Shown: positions 27,408 to 36,689 of the stretch, piece by piece | Position numbering within the stretch: position 1 is the first letter of the stretch | How the letters are laid out: every line of letters starts with the position of its first letter | Assembly (NCBI GenBank): GCA_940337035.1 | Contig: CALNHX010002973.1 | Span: forward strand, 62,001-126,000 | From: Agriotes lineatus | Lineage: Eukaryota > Arthropoda > Insecta > Coleoptera > Elateridae | Reading direction: 5' to 3' | Length of the DNA: 64,000 bases | Translations under genes and position numbers: made by a program | Notes under the pieces: model-generated | Told to the model about the DNA's origin: nothing | Seen by the model: only the letters and a program-made list of their open reading frames with translations | Database searches by the model: none

Positions 27408-29066
27408 TTAATCATCGTAGTCGTTGTAGTCGTCGTCATCGTCGTCGTCGTCGTCCATTCGTAATGACATTAAATTGCTTAATAATTTCTGTATTTGTTG
27501 TAGAATGCTCTCTCGTGGACAATTTATTCCGAATATGTCTAAGTTCTTTTTGCCACTTTCTGTTATGATATTTTTGAATTCGTTGTATTTATAATAGCCT
27601 TTTTTGCTAAAGAAATAAATGTGCCCATCTATATATCTAAAGACGGATTTAAACGAATTCGGTATTCCCGGAAACACTATACTGTTCAAACCATATCTAA
27701 TATATTGAAACGTGCATTCGTTTAATAGAAGGTTGTAGTGGCTATCGAAAAATATATAGGTCTGACCTGCGTTCGTATTAACAGCGCCGTTAATTTTTAA
27801 CGAACGTCTTAATCCTAAAGCCGTATTGGGAAAAGCGGGCTTTAAAAGTTTAAATCCCGGATACGATGTAATATAAATACTTGATTCAATAAAAAAGATT
27901 ATATCTCCATTTGGACGTTGATATATAGCTGTGATTTCTGTAAAATTTCTCGGTAAAAACGTTAACCAATCGGTAATTAATTCGGGTTCGTTATATTTTC
28001 GACTTTCTAAGGGAATGATCCATACGTATTTCTTATAAAATATATACAGCTTTTCATTTACAATTAGGAATGTATTGAGAAATTTAGCTAACGAACACAA
28101 GTCTGCTGTTTTTTCTGCTTTTCTCGCCGTTACTGCTTCTACCGCCGCCGGCGCTGCTGTGTTTGTAGTCGTAGTAGAAGGAATCACTAATGTAGTCGTT
28201 TTTTCTTTATGTTTACGTTTTATAATGTTTCGTCCGTATAACGCTTGAATACCTGATTTATCGTCATAATCTAGTTTAATAGTTGATACGTTGAATTTCT
28301 CCTCGCTTCCTCTCGAATAATAGGGATACATGACGGAGGATTTAATAGGCGAATGATGTAGTCCTAAAGCGTGTCCGATTTCGTGAACCAGAGCAGTATA
28401 TAAACTTATCTTTCCATTAGGTAAAATTCCCGTTCCAACATACCACTCTTTGGTTTTTAAAATATGAATTTCCACCACGCTGTTTTTACCGTCGGGAAAA
28501 TAAGCGTGTCCCAATGAATTACCGGCTAGTTCGAAAGTGCACACTTCTGATTTTCCTTGATACCTATGGCGAGCTGCTCGATACGAGATTAAAATCATAG
28601 GATTCTGATCTGTTTGTTTAAACGTTATATTCGTATATCGATTCCATAGTTCAAATGCTGCTTTAGATGTTACTAATTCTTCGTTGCTCTTCCCATGAAA
28701 ATTCCAGGTAATAATATTTGTGGTCCATTTCGTAGGATGAAGCACGTATGTGCTAATACCTGGAACCCCACATCTTTTTTCTTCCACCAGTTGTTCCATT
28801 TCGCTGTTTAAATTTCCTCCGTTGATTGGAAATCGATAGAATTCTTGAAATTTCGTTAGAGCTAACTTATATTCTGGCGAATTAATATTTAATAATTGCA
28901 ATTGCTGTTCATTAGATACATCCAAATATCCATAGCGATATAGAAAATGTACAACATTATAATCAACGTCAGAACTATTTCCATTATTGTTAGCAAGGAC
29001 GACTACGTCACCGCATGCTATAATGATGATACAGATTGCAGATAGCAACGACGACGACGACATCAT
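27408..29066 (-). CDS. Secreted matrix metalloprotease with hemopexin domain (intact)
   Basis: The 552-residue frame is complete. Residues 1-25 are a signal peptide (LLSAICIIIIACGDVVVLA). The propeptide ends in the cysteine switch KRCGVPG (Cys99). The catalytic domain carries the zinc site HEIGHALGLHH (228-238) and Met-turn SSVMYPYY (Met246). A Thr/Ala-rich hinge (about 285-315) leads to a hemopexin-like domain bounded by Cys near 323 and Cys near 513. The tail is an Asp run. These are the parts of animal MMPs, so it should cut extracellular matrix or basement membrane. It sits among Polinton-type accessory genes on the same strand. MMP genes are known in several insect DNA viruses, which makes viral cargo plausible. 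It has no visible introns. Confidence 0.92.
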   Translation of the reverse strand: MMSSSSLLSAICIIIIACGDVVVLANNNGNSSDVDYNVVHFLYRYGYLDVSNEQQLQLLNINSPEYKLALTKFQEFYRFPINGGNLNSEMEQLVEEKRCGVPGISTYVLHPTKWTTNIITWNFHGKSNEELVTSKAAFELWNRYTNITFKQTDQNPMILISYRAARHRYQGKSEVCTFELAGNSLGHAYFPDGKNSVVEIHILKTKEWYVGTGILPNGKISLYTALVHEIGHALGLHHSPIKSSVMYPYYSRGSEEKFNVSTIKLDYDDKSGIQALYGRNIIKRKHKEKTTTLVIPSTTTTNTAAPAAVEAVTARKAEKTADLCSLAKFLNTFLIVNEKLYIFYKKYVWIIPLESRKYNEPELITDWLTFLPRNFTEITAIYQRPNGDIIFFIESSIYITSYPGFKLLKPAFPNTALGLRRSLKINGAVNTNAGQTYIFFDSHYNLLLNECTFQYIRYGLNSIVFPGIPNSFKSVFRYIDGHIYFFSKKGYYKYNEFKNIITESGKKNLDIFGINCPRESILQQIQKLLSNLMSLRMDDDDDDDDDYNDYDD

Positions 29067-29231
29067 TGCCTTACCACTTCAATACGATTACTAATTTTTT
29101 CAAACTTAGAATGCTCATTTATACACTGTTCTGCTGTTGTTACTTTTGACGGTCTCCTCCTCCTCCTCCTCCTCCTTCGTTCAGTGGGGTTATTCCACAA
29201 ATAAAACTCGTAGTATAACTTATACATGTAT

Positions 29232-29681
29232 TTAAACATCCTTTACATAATTATTATATATCTGATATACATTAGAAAGAGCGCAATAACATACTGGATT
29301 TAAATGATACATGCAAGCCGGTTGAACTAAATTAAATTTAGGATGCTCTTCCACTTCAAGTACGCACTTTTCAGTAAATTGTTTTATAAACAACGATTTT
29401 TCACGTCCTTTTACATATATTACATCAGCATCGCGTAGTATCCGCCGTAAGATTGCTGGAAATTGATAGGCGGGAGTAAATCCTTCGTTCCAATCGATGC
29501 AATGGTGATACCTCATCAACCACTGAGCTTGTTTTTGCAAACTTGACGGTAAAGCAGTAAATGCAAAGGGCGGCTTAAAAATATAATGGGTTACGCTGCT
29601 ACCATTATAGGCAGCCAATTCCTTTGGTGTGAAGACTTTATCGGCTGTATTGAACCCCTGCACATCGACTGCGAGTTTCAT
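29232..29681 (-). CDS. D-x-Q-G-F family protein, possible RNase H-like fold
   Basis: The ATG at 29681 gives 149 residues starting MKLAVDVQGFN. The longer frame upstream has no ATG. Features are the N-terminal beta strand with Asp (VDVQGF), FTPKELAAYNG, THYIFKPPF, a conserved-looking WLMRYHHCIDWNEG, then ADVIYVKGREKSLFI and a Cys-rich end (PVCYCALSNVYQIYNN). I recall this as an unnamed family common in arthropod genomes near mobile elements. The arrangement of strands and acidic residues resembles RNase H or exonuclease folds. Catalysis is not demonstrated. It is intact. Confidence 0.55.
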   Translation of the reverse strand: MKLAVDVQGFNTADKVFTPKELAAYNGSSVTHYIFKPPFAFTALPSSLQKQAQWLMRYHHCIDWNEGFTPAYQFPAILRRILRDADVIYVKGREKSLFIKQFTEKCVLEVEEHPKFNLVQPACMYHLNPVCYCALSNVYQIYNNYVKDV

Positions 29682-29770
29682 GGCTGCTGCTGGTGGTGGT
29701 GGTCGTTCAACTACTAAATCCACGAAGACACTAATCAGATTTTACAATACCATTTACTTTTAAATCAATC

Positions 29771-30145
29771 TCACATATAACTCACAGCTTCTGGACTATT
29801 TTTTAATATCTGATTTTTATCGATATTATTTATCTTTGTAATGCTCGAACAATTACGATCACGATGTAAATTTAAACAGGCTATTAGCTTTTTTCTCTTT
29901 ACTTTTGCACCGCCGCCGCCGCCACCGCCGCCGCCGGTCCAGTTGTATACCTGTAACTGTACAGTAGTTTCGAATATAAAATTATATTTAAGTTTTGTCT
30001 GACGTGGTACTACATCGTCATCGTTAATCGTAAAAAATATTTCCAAATTTTTATCGCACGCACTCTGAAAGTCATGCAATCTAAAATGATCGATTTCTCC
30101 AAAAATCACAAAATCTAAACGAACTTGTGGTGAACGATGACACAT
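29771..30145 (-). CDS. Gly-run protein of unknown function
   Basis: The first ATG is at 30145 (124 residues), just downstream of the PX-copy relic whose frame it overlaps slightly. The N-terminal part (VRLDFVIFGEIDHFRLHDF...IFFTINDDD...YNFIFETTVQLQVYNW) looks like a small beta domain. A run of nine Gly encoded by a GCC/GCN-type triplet repeat follows, then a basic patch KVKRKK. No family recognised. Confidence 0.4.
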   Translation of the reverse strand: MCHRSPQVRLDFVIFGEIDHFRLHDFQSACDKNLEIFFTINDDDVVPRQTKLKYNFIFETTVQLQVYNWTGGGGGGGGGAKVKRKKLIACLNLHRDRNCSSITKINNIDKNQILKNSPEAVSYM

Positions 30146-30149
30146 TATT

Positions 30150-30440
30150 ATTAATGCAAAGAGCGTCACGGTCCAGAACACCGGCAGCTGATAATTTCGC
30201 CAACAGAGGTATTGCACCTCTAGTTGATAATCCCGCAAGCAGAGGTATTAAAAACGGAAGGAATCCGCCTGTTTTAGATCGCTGCTGCTGCTGTCCCTTT
30301 CGACGAATACTACGATGGTGTTTTCTTTTCTTATCAGCATCATCCGAAGCCACCAACTGATTACTGAAATCTCATTGTTCAAAATCCCATTTGCTGTTAA
30401 CTCGACGCTGATTGATATCGAGCGCCGGCAGACACGTCAT
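30150..30440 (-). pseudogene. Second, internally deleted copy of the PLA2-PX gene
   Basis: The ATG context at 30440 (MTCLPA) matches the start of the gene at 12370 (MTSLPG), but the phospholipase domain is missing. After a TGA the frame resumes as NQLVASDDADKKRK, then KTGGFLPFLIPLLAGLS, closely following the PX segment at about 11,880-11,990. The hydrophobic part is locally duplicated (IPLLAKLSAAG) and then runs into unrelated sequence. Upstream lies a GATAAG/CTTATC pair near 30,452-30,462, as in the full-length copy. Confidence 0.75.
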
Positions 30441-30523
30441 TTTGCGGTTTAGATAAGTCTTATCAGCAGTCCGACACAGTCACAAATACACACAATTAAC
30501 TGTAAAATCACTATATACGACTC

Positions 30524-30528
30524 CCCAC
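30524..30528 (+). repeat. Target-site duplication CCCAC, left
   Basis: CCCAC immediately precedes the 5' LTR and is repeated immediately after the 3' LTR (35322-35326). A 5-bp duplication fits Ty3/gypsy integration. Confidence 0.85.
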
Positions 30529-30699
30529 TGTTGTAGTGAGTAGACCTTTATAGGACATTAGGTGAACAGACCACAATACCAGTGCGTACAAAGACTTCCG
30601 TCACTGCAGCCCGTAATGTCGAGACGTATTTTGTAGTCACCTCATGTAAGTTGAAACTAAATAAATTATTAATAACCAAACAGAGTTATCAATACAACA
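30529..30699 (+). repeat. 5' LTR
   Basis: Starts TGTTGTAGTG and ends TCAATACAACA, 171 bp, and appears identical to 35151-35321. An AATAAA lies near 30659, and CCTTTATAGG may act as TATA-like promoter near 30547. Confidence 0.93.
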
Positions 30700-30710
30700 T
30701 GGCGCAGTCG
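30700..30710 (+). other. Primer-binding site
   Basis: TGGCGCAGTCG directly follows the 5' LTR. It begins with TGG, complementary to a tRNA CCA end, and resembles the site I recall in 17.6/297-type elements, which use tRNA-Ser. The tRNA identity is not verified. Confidence 0.6.
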
Positions 30711-30837
30711 TGAGTTATTATAATAAATAATAAAGAAAGTGAACCCGCGTGATTAGCAGAATACCAAGCAGAGTACCGCGAATTTGAATATTAGAGGTTA
30801 GGAAACCACGTGCAGATAGGTAACCGAAACAAAGAAA

Positions 30838-33800
30838 ATGGAATTTATAAAACAACCAAAGCCAATGCAAATGAGTGGGGACTTGGGAGTGAATTGGAAG
30901 AAGTTTACAGACAATTTTACAATATATGCATTAGCCTCGGGATGCACTTCGAAAGATGAAAAAGTCCAAGCCGCAGTACTTCTCCACTGTATGGGAGACG
31001 AAGCAAGAGAGGTCGTCGATACTCTAGGACTCACAGCAGAAGAGAAAGCCAAATCAAAGTCAATTCTAGACAAATTGAATGCATACTTCCTACCAAAAGT
31101 CAACCCGAGTGTCGAACGTCACAAATTCAACACTTGTATTCAAAAAGTAGGTGTAAACTTTGATGGGTATTTAACAGAGTTGAGGCAGATAGCGTCCAAT
31201 TGTAACTTTGGAACCTTAAAAGACAGCCTAATATGTGACCGAATAGTTTGCGGAATCCGAAATTGTCATGTTAAAAACAGGTTATTAAGAGAAGCCGATC
31301 TCAAATTGGATAGAGCCATAGAGATATGCAAAGCAGCCGAGCAAAGTGAAGCGCACATCAGACAGCTACAAGAAACCAACAACCTAGAAGTAGGAGCGTT
31401 ACAAGCGAAGCAGTTCAGTACGGGGACAGTCAAAAAAACCTACAGCAACACACCGAGCCATCCGCAGAGACACCAAGGGACCATTTCACAACCAAGACAA
31501 TGGAACCATGGAAACAACAACAGACAAGCAAATCAGCCAGCAGTTCCTTCTGTCACGCAGAATAGAAGATTTTCAGGTTTTTGCGGTGGGCAGCGAAATT
31601 GCAGCAGATGTGGTTACGTCCATAATCCAGGTCACTGTCCAGCATATGGTAAAGTATGCCTAAAATGTGGCCGCAAGAATCATTTTGCCACAGTATGCAG
31701 AGCAAGAAATGTAAATGCAGTCGCAGGAGATATCGAAGAGGTTGCGGAGCAGTGTAATAATGAGGTAATTTCAGAATATGTATTAGGGTCATTAGAATCT
31801 GACAAAACAGTAGATACAATTGTAGGTGATTGGTTTGTAGAATTACAAATATTAGAATGTAATCAATGTATTAAGTTTAAGATTGATACGGGTGCACAAA
31901 TTAATGTAATCCCATGGCATGTTTATGACAAATTAGGATTAAGCATTGAATTGACTCCTTCAAATATGATCGTGCGAAATTATGAGGGTTCAATTTTGAA
32001 AACGAAGGGATCTTGCAAATTACAAGTTATGACAAATAATAAAAAAACAGAATTGGTTTTTGTAATAGCAGAAACAAACATAACTTCAACTCCAATTGTT
32101 GGTATAGAAGCAATCAAAAACTTAAATCTTTTAACCATAAATCAAATTGACAAAATTGAAAATCTTAACACAGAGCAAATTATTACAGAATATGCAGAGC
32201 TATTCACAGGTCTGGGTAAAATTCAGTCGCAACCGTGTGAGTTCAAGCTAGTTGAAAATTATGATCCGGTTGTAATTCCTTGCAGAAAAATTCCATATAC
32301 TCAATTAGACAAATTAAAGTTAGAATTGGAGAGAATGATGAACGATGAGGTAATACGTAAAGTCGATGAACCAACAGAGTTTGTCAACCCCATTGTTCTA
32401 GTTAACAAACCAAACAATCAATTACGAATTTGTTTAGACCCACAAGGGTTAAATAAAGTCATTTGCAGGGAGTATTATAAATTGCCTACATTCGAAGATC
32501 TAACCCATAATTTGGCAGGTTCAAAATACTACACTACCTTGGATGCCAACAAAGGCTTTTGGCAAATTGCGTTAGCTGAGAAATCTTCATATCTCACAAC
32601 TTTTTCAACTCCGTTCGGAAGGTATAGATTTTTAAGGTTACCTTATGGCTTATGTAACGCACCAGAAATATTTCACAAAACGTATACTGAAATTTTTACA
32701 GGCATAGAAGGGGTACAAATCTACATTGATGATATTATTATATTTGCAAAAACTGAAATTCAGCATGATCAAATACTGCTTAATGTATTAGCTAGGGCAA
32801 AAGAAAGAGGAGTTAAGTTCAATAGGGATAAATGCAAATTTAAGCAAAATAAGATTAAGTATGTAGGCCATGTCTTAATGGAACAAGGCATAACGCCTGA
32901 TGAAGATAAAACAGAAGCAATAAAACAAATTCAAACACCAACTAGTAGGGAAGACTTAAGCAGATTTCTTGGTATGGTTACGTACTTATCACGGTTTATT
33001 CCCAATTTATCAACACTAACTTTTAATTTAAGACAACTAATGAAGAAAAATGTTGAGTGGCTGTGGACAGGTGTCCATGATACTGAATTTTCACACCTAA
33101 AATCAGTAATATCAAGTAAACCTGTTTTGACATACTTTGATATGAAGCAACAACTAACCTTGTCAGTAGATAGCTCGAGTAAAGGGATAGGCGCTGTCAT
33201 ATTACAGAATAGTAGACCGGTTGCTTATGCTTCAAAATCACTGACTGAAGCTCAGACAAGGTATGCTCAAATAGAAAAGGAGTTGCTGGCAATCGTTTTT
33301 GGCTGCCAGAGGTTTCATCAGTACATCTATGGTAGTAAAGTCAATGTTGAAACAGACCACAAACCACTAGAGGTAATTTTTAAGAAGCCTTTGAATAAAT
33401 GTCCACTTAGATTACAGCGTTTGCTGATAAGTTTACAACCCTATGACATATTAGTTAAATATAAACCAGGGAAACATTTGTACATCGCGGACACGTTATC
33501 CAGATCTAGCTACAATGACAAAAATTTTAGTATTAATGAAAACGAAATTGAGGCTCAAGTGAACTTAATAGATTATGTTAGTATTAGCAAACAAAAATTT
33601 GACAAGTTAGTAACTGAGACTAAAAAAGATGGAGAATTAATAGAACTAGCTAGAGTAATTAAAGAAGGTTGGCCGAATACAAAGAAACAGGTAAACCCGT
33701 TAATACAACCCTATTGGCATTGTAGACATGAACTCGTGGAAATGAACGGAGCAATTTTTAGAAATAATCAACTGATAATACCTAAAGTAATGCGAGCAGA

Positions 33801-34989
33801 GATTGTAGATAGGTTACATTACAATCATCTAGGGATAGATAAAACCTTATTAAGAGCAAAAGAACTAGTTTACTTTCCATTTATTACAAAACACATTACC
33901 GATAAAGTAAAGAATTGTCCAGCATGTTTAACATTCCAAAATAGCTTACAAAAAGAACCTATAATAAACAAAGAAGTGGCTACTAGACCTTGGCAAATAA
34001 TAGCAGCTGATTTGTTTTATTTTAAGGAAAAACAATTTCTTCTTTTAGTGGATACATTCTCCAAATATCCAGAAGTATGTTGTTTAAATAATAACACCAC
34101 AAGTGAGATAGTTATACATAACTTTAAATCAATATTTGCAAGGCATGGTATTCCAGATTTGTTGTACACAGACAATGGGCCACAATTTGTCAATTCAAAA
34201 TTTAATAGCTTTTTAGCAGAGTGGGAAATATCTCATCAGACTAGCACACCTCGCTACCCTCAATCTAATGGTTTCATAGAGAGGCAGGTGCAAACAATTA
34301 AAAAATTGCTAAAGAAATCACTTTTTGATAACAAAGACATATATCTAACACTGCTCGAATATCGAAACACTCCAATAAGCAGTGAATTACCGTCACCGGC
34401 ACAACTTTTGTTTGGGCGTCGACTTAAAGGAATCGTCCCAATTAGTGAAAAACTACTCACACCTAAGTATGCATTACAGTATACCGAAGTTCTCAATCAG
34501 AGACAGAAAAAACAGCAAAACTATTATGATCAGAACGCTAAATACCTAAAACCGTTGGCAATTGATGATACTGTAATGATGCAAGATCCTGGCAGTAAAC
34601 TATGGCAACCCTCAAAAGTAGTTAACATAGATCCAAACAGACCACGTTCATACGTGATTAAAACTGATAATAATAACAAAGCGTTGATTAGAAATAGGCG
34701 GTTTCTTAGAAAAACCGATAACAGTAATTTTAAGGAGATTTGTGATAACGATGGTGAGCATTTTGATGATGTATTAGATTCTTATTTAGAAAATAGTTCA
34801 ACTGCTAGACCACAGAGTGAACCAATAGCTATAGACAATAAGTACAATCAAAATGGTGCCAGTGCAAGTGCTAATATTAAGATAGTTAAGACAGAAAGAG
34901 GAGAGGAAGGCAAAAATTCAAATAGTGTACAGACCCGATCAGGTCGCTTTATTAAAAAGCCTTCATTCCTTCGAAATTATGTCACCTAA
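30838..34989 (+). CDS. gag-pol: Gag-Pol polyprotein, single intact ORF
   Basis: The 1,383-residue frame starts at ATG 30838. Gag occupies about residues 1-330 and ends in two zinc-knuckle-like clusters (CSRCGYVHNPGHC and CLKCGRKNHFATVC). The aspartic protease motif FKIDTGAQINVIP is near residue 348. Reverse transcriptase has LRLPYGLCNAP and the catalytic YIDD near 629. RNase H starts near 774 (LSVDSSSKGIG) and includes TDHKPL. Integrase has the HHCC finger (HYNHLG...CPACL, near 994-1030) and the D,D,E core: AADLFYF near 1057, YTDNGPQF near 1111 and GFIERQV near 1147. All catalytic residues seen are present, and there is no internal stop or shift. It supplies everything for retrotransposition. 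Confidence 0.95.
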   Translation: MEFIKQPKPMQMSGDLGVNWKKFTDNFTIYALASGCTSKDEKVQAAVLLHCMGDEAREVVDTLGLTAEEKAKSKSILDKLNAYFLPKVNPSVERHKFNTCIQKVGVNFDGYLTELRQIASNCNFGTLKDSLICDRIVCGIRNCHVKNRLLREADLKLDRAIEICKAAEQSEAHIRQLQETNNLEVGALQAKQFSTGTVKKTYSNTPSHPQRHQGTISQPRQWNHGNNNRQANQPAVPSVTQNRRFSGFCGGQRNCSRCGYVHNPGHCPAYGKVCLKCGRKNHFATVCRARNVNAVAGDIEEVAEQCNNEVISEYVLGSLESDKTVDTIVGDWFVELQILECNQCIKFKIDTGAQINVIPWHVYDKLGLSIELTPSNMIVRNYEGSILKTKGSCKLQVMTNNKKTELVFVIAETNITSTPIVGIEAIKNLNLLTINQIDKIENLNTEQIITEYAELFTGLGKIQSQPCEFKLVENYDPVVIPCRKIPYTQLDKLKLELERMMNDEVIRKVDEPTEFVNPIVLVNKPNNQLRICLDPQGLNKVICREYYKLPTFEDLTHNLAGSKYYTTLDANKGFWQIALAEKSSYLTTFSTPFGRYRFLRLPYGLCNAPEIFHKTYTEIFTGIEGVQIYIDDIIIFAKTEIQHDQILLNVLARAKERGVKFNRDKCKFKQNKIKYVGHVLMEQGITPDEDKTEAIKQIQTPTSREDLSRFLGMVTYLSRFIPNLSTLTFNLRQLMKKNVEWLWTGVHDTEFSHLKSVISSKPVLTYFDMKQQLTLSVDSSSKGIGAVILQNSRPVAYASKSLTEAQTRYAQIEKELLAIVFGCQRFHQYIYGSKVNVETDHKPLEVIFKKPLNKCPLRLQRLLISLQPYDILVKYKPGKHLYIADTLSRSSYNDKNFSINENEIEAQVNLIDYVSISKQKFDKLVTETKKDGELIELARVIKEGWPNTKKQVNPLIQPYWHCRHELVEMNGAIFRNNQLIIPKVMRAEIVDRLHYNHLGIDKTLLRAKELVYFPFITKHITDKVKNCPACLTFQNSLQKEPIINKEVATRPWQIIAADLFYFKEKQFLLLVDTFSKYPEVCCLNNNTTSEIVIHNFKSIFARHGIPDLLYTDNGPQFVNSKFNSFLAEWEISHQTSTPRYPQSNGFIERQVQTIKKLLKKSLFDNKDIYLTLLEYRNTPISSELPSPAQLLFGRRLKGIVPISEKLLTPKYALQYTEVLNQRQKKQQNYYDQNAKYLKPLAIDDTVMMQDPGSKLWQPSKVVNIDPNRPRSYVIKTDNNNKALIRNRRFLRKTDNSNFKEICDNDGEHFDDVLDSYLENSSTARPQSEPIAIDNKYNQNGASASANIKIVKTERGEEGKNSNSVQTRSGRFIKKPSFLRNYVT

Positions 34990-35128
34990 CTTAAGAAAAA
35001 GAGTGAAAAACCTTGTTTGTAATAATATGTTCAAGTATGTTTAAGTTATGTATAGAGATATGTGTTTAATTTGTAAGATTCTAGGCACAGTAATCAGGTT
35101 GAAAATTTGAGTTGCAATATTTAGTTCT

Positions 35129-35150
35129 AAAAAAAAAAAAAAAAAGGAGA
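35129..35150 (+). other. Polypurine tract
   Basis: A run of 17 A followed by GGAGA abuts the 3' LTR and would prime plus-strand synthesis. The preceding 35,000-35,128 is non-coding. Confidence 0.85.
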
Positions 35151-35321
35151 TGTTGTAGTGAGTAGACCTTTATAGGACATTAGGTGAACAGACCACAATA
35201 CCAGTGCGTACAAAGACTTCCGTCACTGCAGCCCGTAATGTCGAGACGTATTTTGTAGTCACCTCATGTAAGTTGAAACTAAATAAATTATTAATAACCA
35301 AACAGAGTTATCAATACAACA
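35151..35321 (+). repeat. 3' LTR
   Basis: 171 bp, same ends and apparently the same sequence as the 5' LTR. Followed by the CCCAC target duplication. Confidence 0.93.
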
Positions 35322-35369
35322 CCCACCTACAGGTCCCTGTATTACATAGTTTCAGAGCTTGATCACAGA

Positions 35370-35520
35370 TGGCGCACGTGATTACGTTCGTTGTTTTCGC
35401 GCCAAGTCCCCTTATCAACTCATGCTGCGGTTTCTTATCGGCTTCGTTGTTTTCGCGCCAAGTGCCCTTATCTGCTGCGGTTTTTCTTATCTGCTTCGTG
35501 CTGCTGCTGCTGGCTTACGC
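35370..35520. promoter_or_regulatory. CTTATC-rich module resembling the outer end of the inverted repeat
   Basis: GATGGCGCACGTGATTACG is followed by repeated TTCGTTGTTTTCGCGCCAAG blocks and four CTTATC motifs between about 35,413 and 35,493, with TGCGGTTTCTTATC and GCTTCGTGCT. The same word order (GATGGCAC..., CTTATCAG, TGCGGTTTCTTATC, GCTTCGTGCTC) is seen in the right arm at about 25,812-25,925. It is probably a diverged copy of the same regulatory or terminal region. Confidence 0.5.
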
Positions 35521-35559
35521 AATATATTTCGATATTGCCGCTGGCGGCCGGTAATACAG

Positions 35560-35835
35560 TTTACTGTAAAATGGATTCGCGGCGCCGGGGGCCGGCATCG
35601 TCACCCGGGGCGTAGCCCCGAAAGGGGGCCCTCGCAGCGCCGGCGGGCGGACCCTACACACACCTCCTCCCCCGCGAACCCCCCACCCACACCGCGCTTG
35701 CGCACAACTACTCGGCGCATAGGGACCCTCCCGGCGTCGACGAACATGGGGGCCCTCGGGGGGCGGAGCCCCACAAAATGGCGACTAGGGCTGCGCCCCA
35801 AAGCCGCCTCGGCCACGTAGCTTAGCCGAGTTCAG
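35560..35835. other. GC-rich island with GGGGC-N3-GCCCC hairpins
   Basis: About 270 bp of very GC-rich sequence lies in an AT-rich region. Short hairpins are visible: GGGGCGTAGCCCCG near 35,608, GGGGCGGAGCCCC near 35,760 and GGGCTGCGCCC near 35,789. Frames cross it on both strands, but their composition follows the GC bias and no domain is seen, so I do not call a gene. It ends about 30 bp before the satellite begins. Confidence 0.6.
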
Positions 35836-36689
35836 AACCACCGGAAGTGACCCAAAACACGTGTTGCCTATCTACTTGTAACATATTATACTTAGTAGAC
35901 AGTCATTGCAGAATGCTAAATACTGTACAGAAACAACTGTAAACTAACTTTAAATTTATCGGAATGGCACCTACTGTTTTAGAAGTAAACAAACTGGCAT
36001 GCTGGAGCCTGTAAACGCTCTGACGGACGATCTGAAACGTTTTGGGTATCATTTCGATAGTAGAAACGCTCTTAGCTTTTTTTATTTTAGTAGTCCAATT
36101 TCGGTGTCTGAGCGAGACTGCTTAATGACCTCAGAATGCTACTAGCAGTATGTAACATATTATAATTAATAGACAGTAATTGTGGTATGCTAAAGACTGT
36201 ACGGAAACAACTGTAAACTAACTTTAAATGCATCGGAATGGCACCTACTGTTTTAGAAGTAGACAAAATGGCATGCTAGAGCCTGTAAACGCTCTGACAG
36301 GCGATATGAAACGTTTCGGTATTATCTCGATAGTAGAAACACTAATTTTTTTTATTTTAAGAGCACTATTTCGGTGTCTGAGCGCGACTAAATAATGGCC
36401 TCAGAAGGCTACCAGCACCATGTAACATATTATAAATAATAGACAGTCATTGCAGAATGCTAAAGAATGTACGAAAACACCTGTAAACTACCTTTAAATG
36501 CATCGGAATTGCACTTATTGTTTTAGAAATAGACAAAATGGCATGCTAGAGCCTGTAAACGCTCTGTCGGACGATCTAAGACGTTTTGGATATCATTTCG
36601 ATAATAGAAACGCTCTTAGATTTTTTTATTTTAAGAGCACTATTTCGGTGTCTGAGCTCGACTGCATAATGGCTTTAGAATGCTACTAG

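Larger units (their letters stand above)
30529..35321 (+). mobile_element. Complete Ty3/gypsy LTR retrotransposon
   Basis: Two 171-bp LTRs, primer site, polypurine tract, one gag-pol ORF without stops and a 5-bp target duplication define a complete element of 4,793 bp. No env is present. The LTRs look identical by eye, so insertion is very recent. Short LTRs, a single gag-pol frame and the two-knuckle Gag suggest the Mag-like lineage, which is inferred from resemblance only. It interrupts the flank of the viral gene cluster beside the satellite. Confidence 0.95.

Noticed and set aside
35359..35820. 153-codon frame over the GC-rich island
   Set aside because: Composition follows the GC bias, frames are open on both strands, and no domain or start context supports it.
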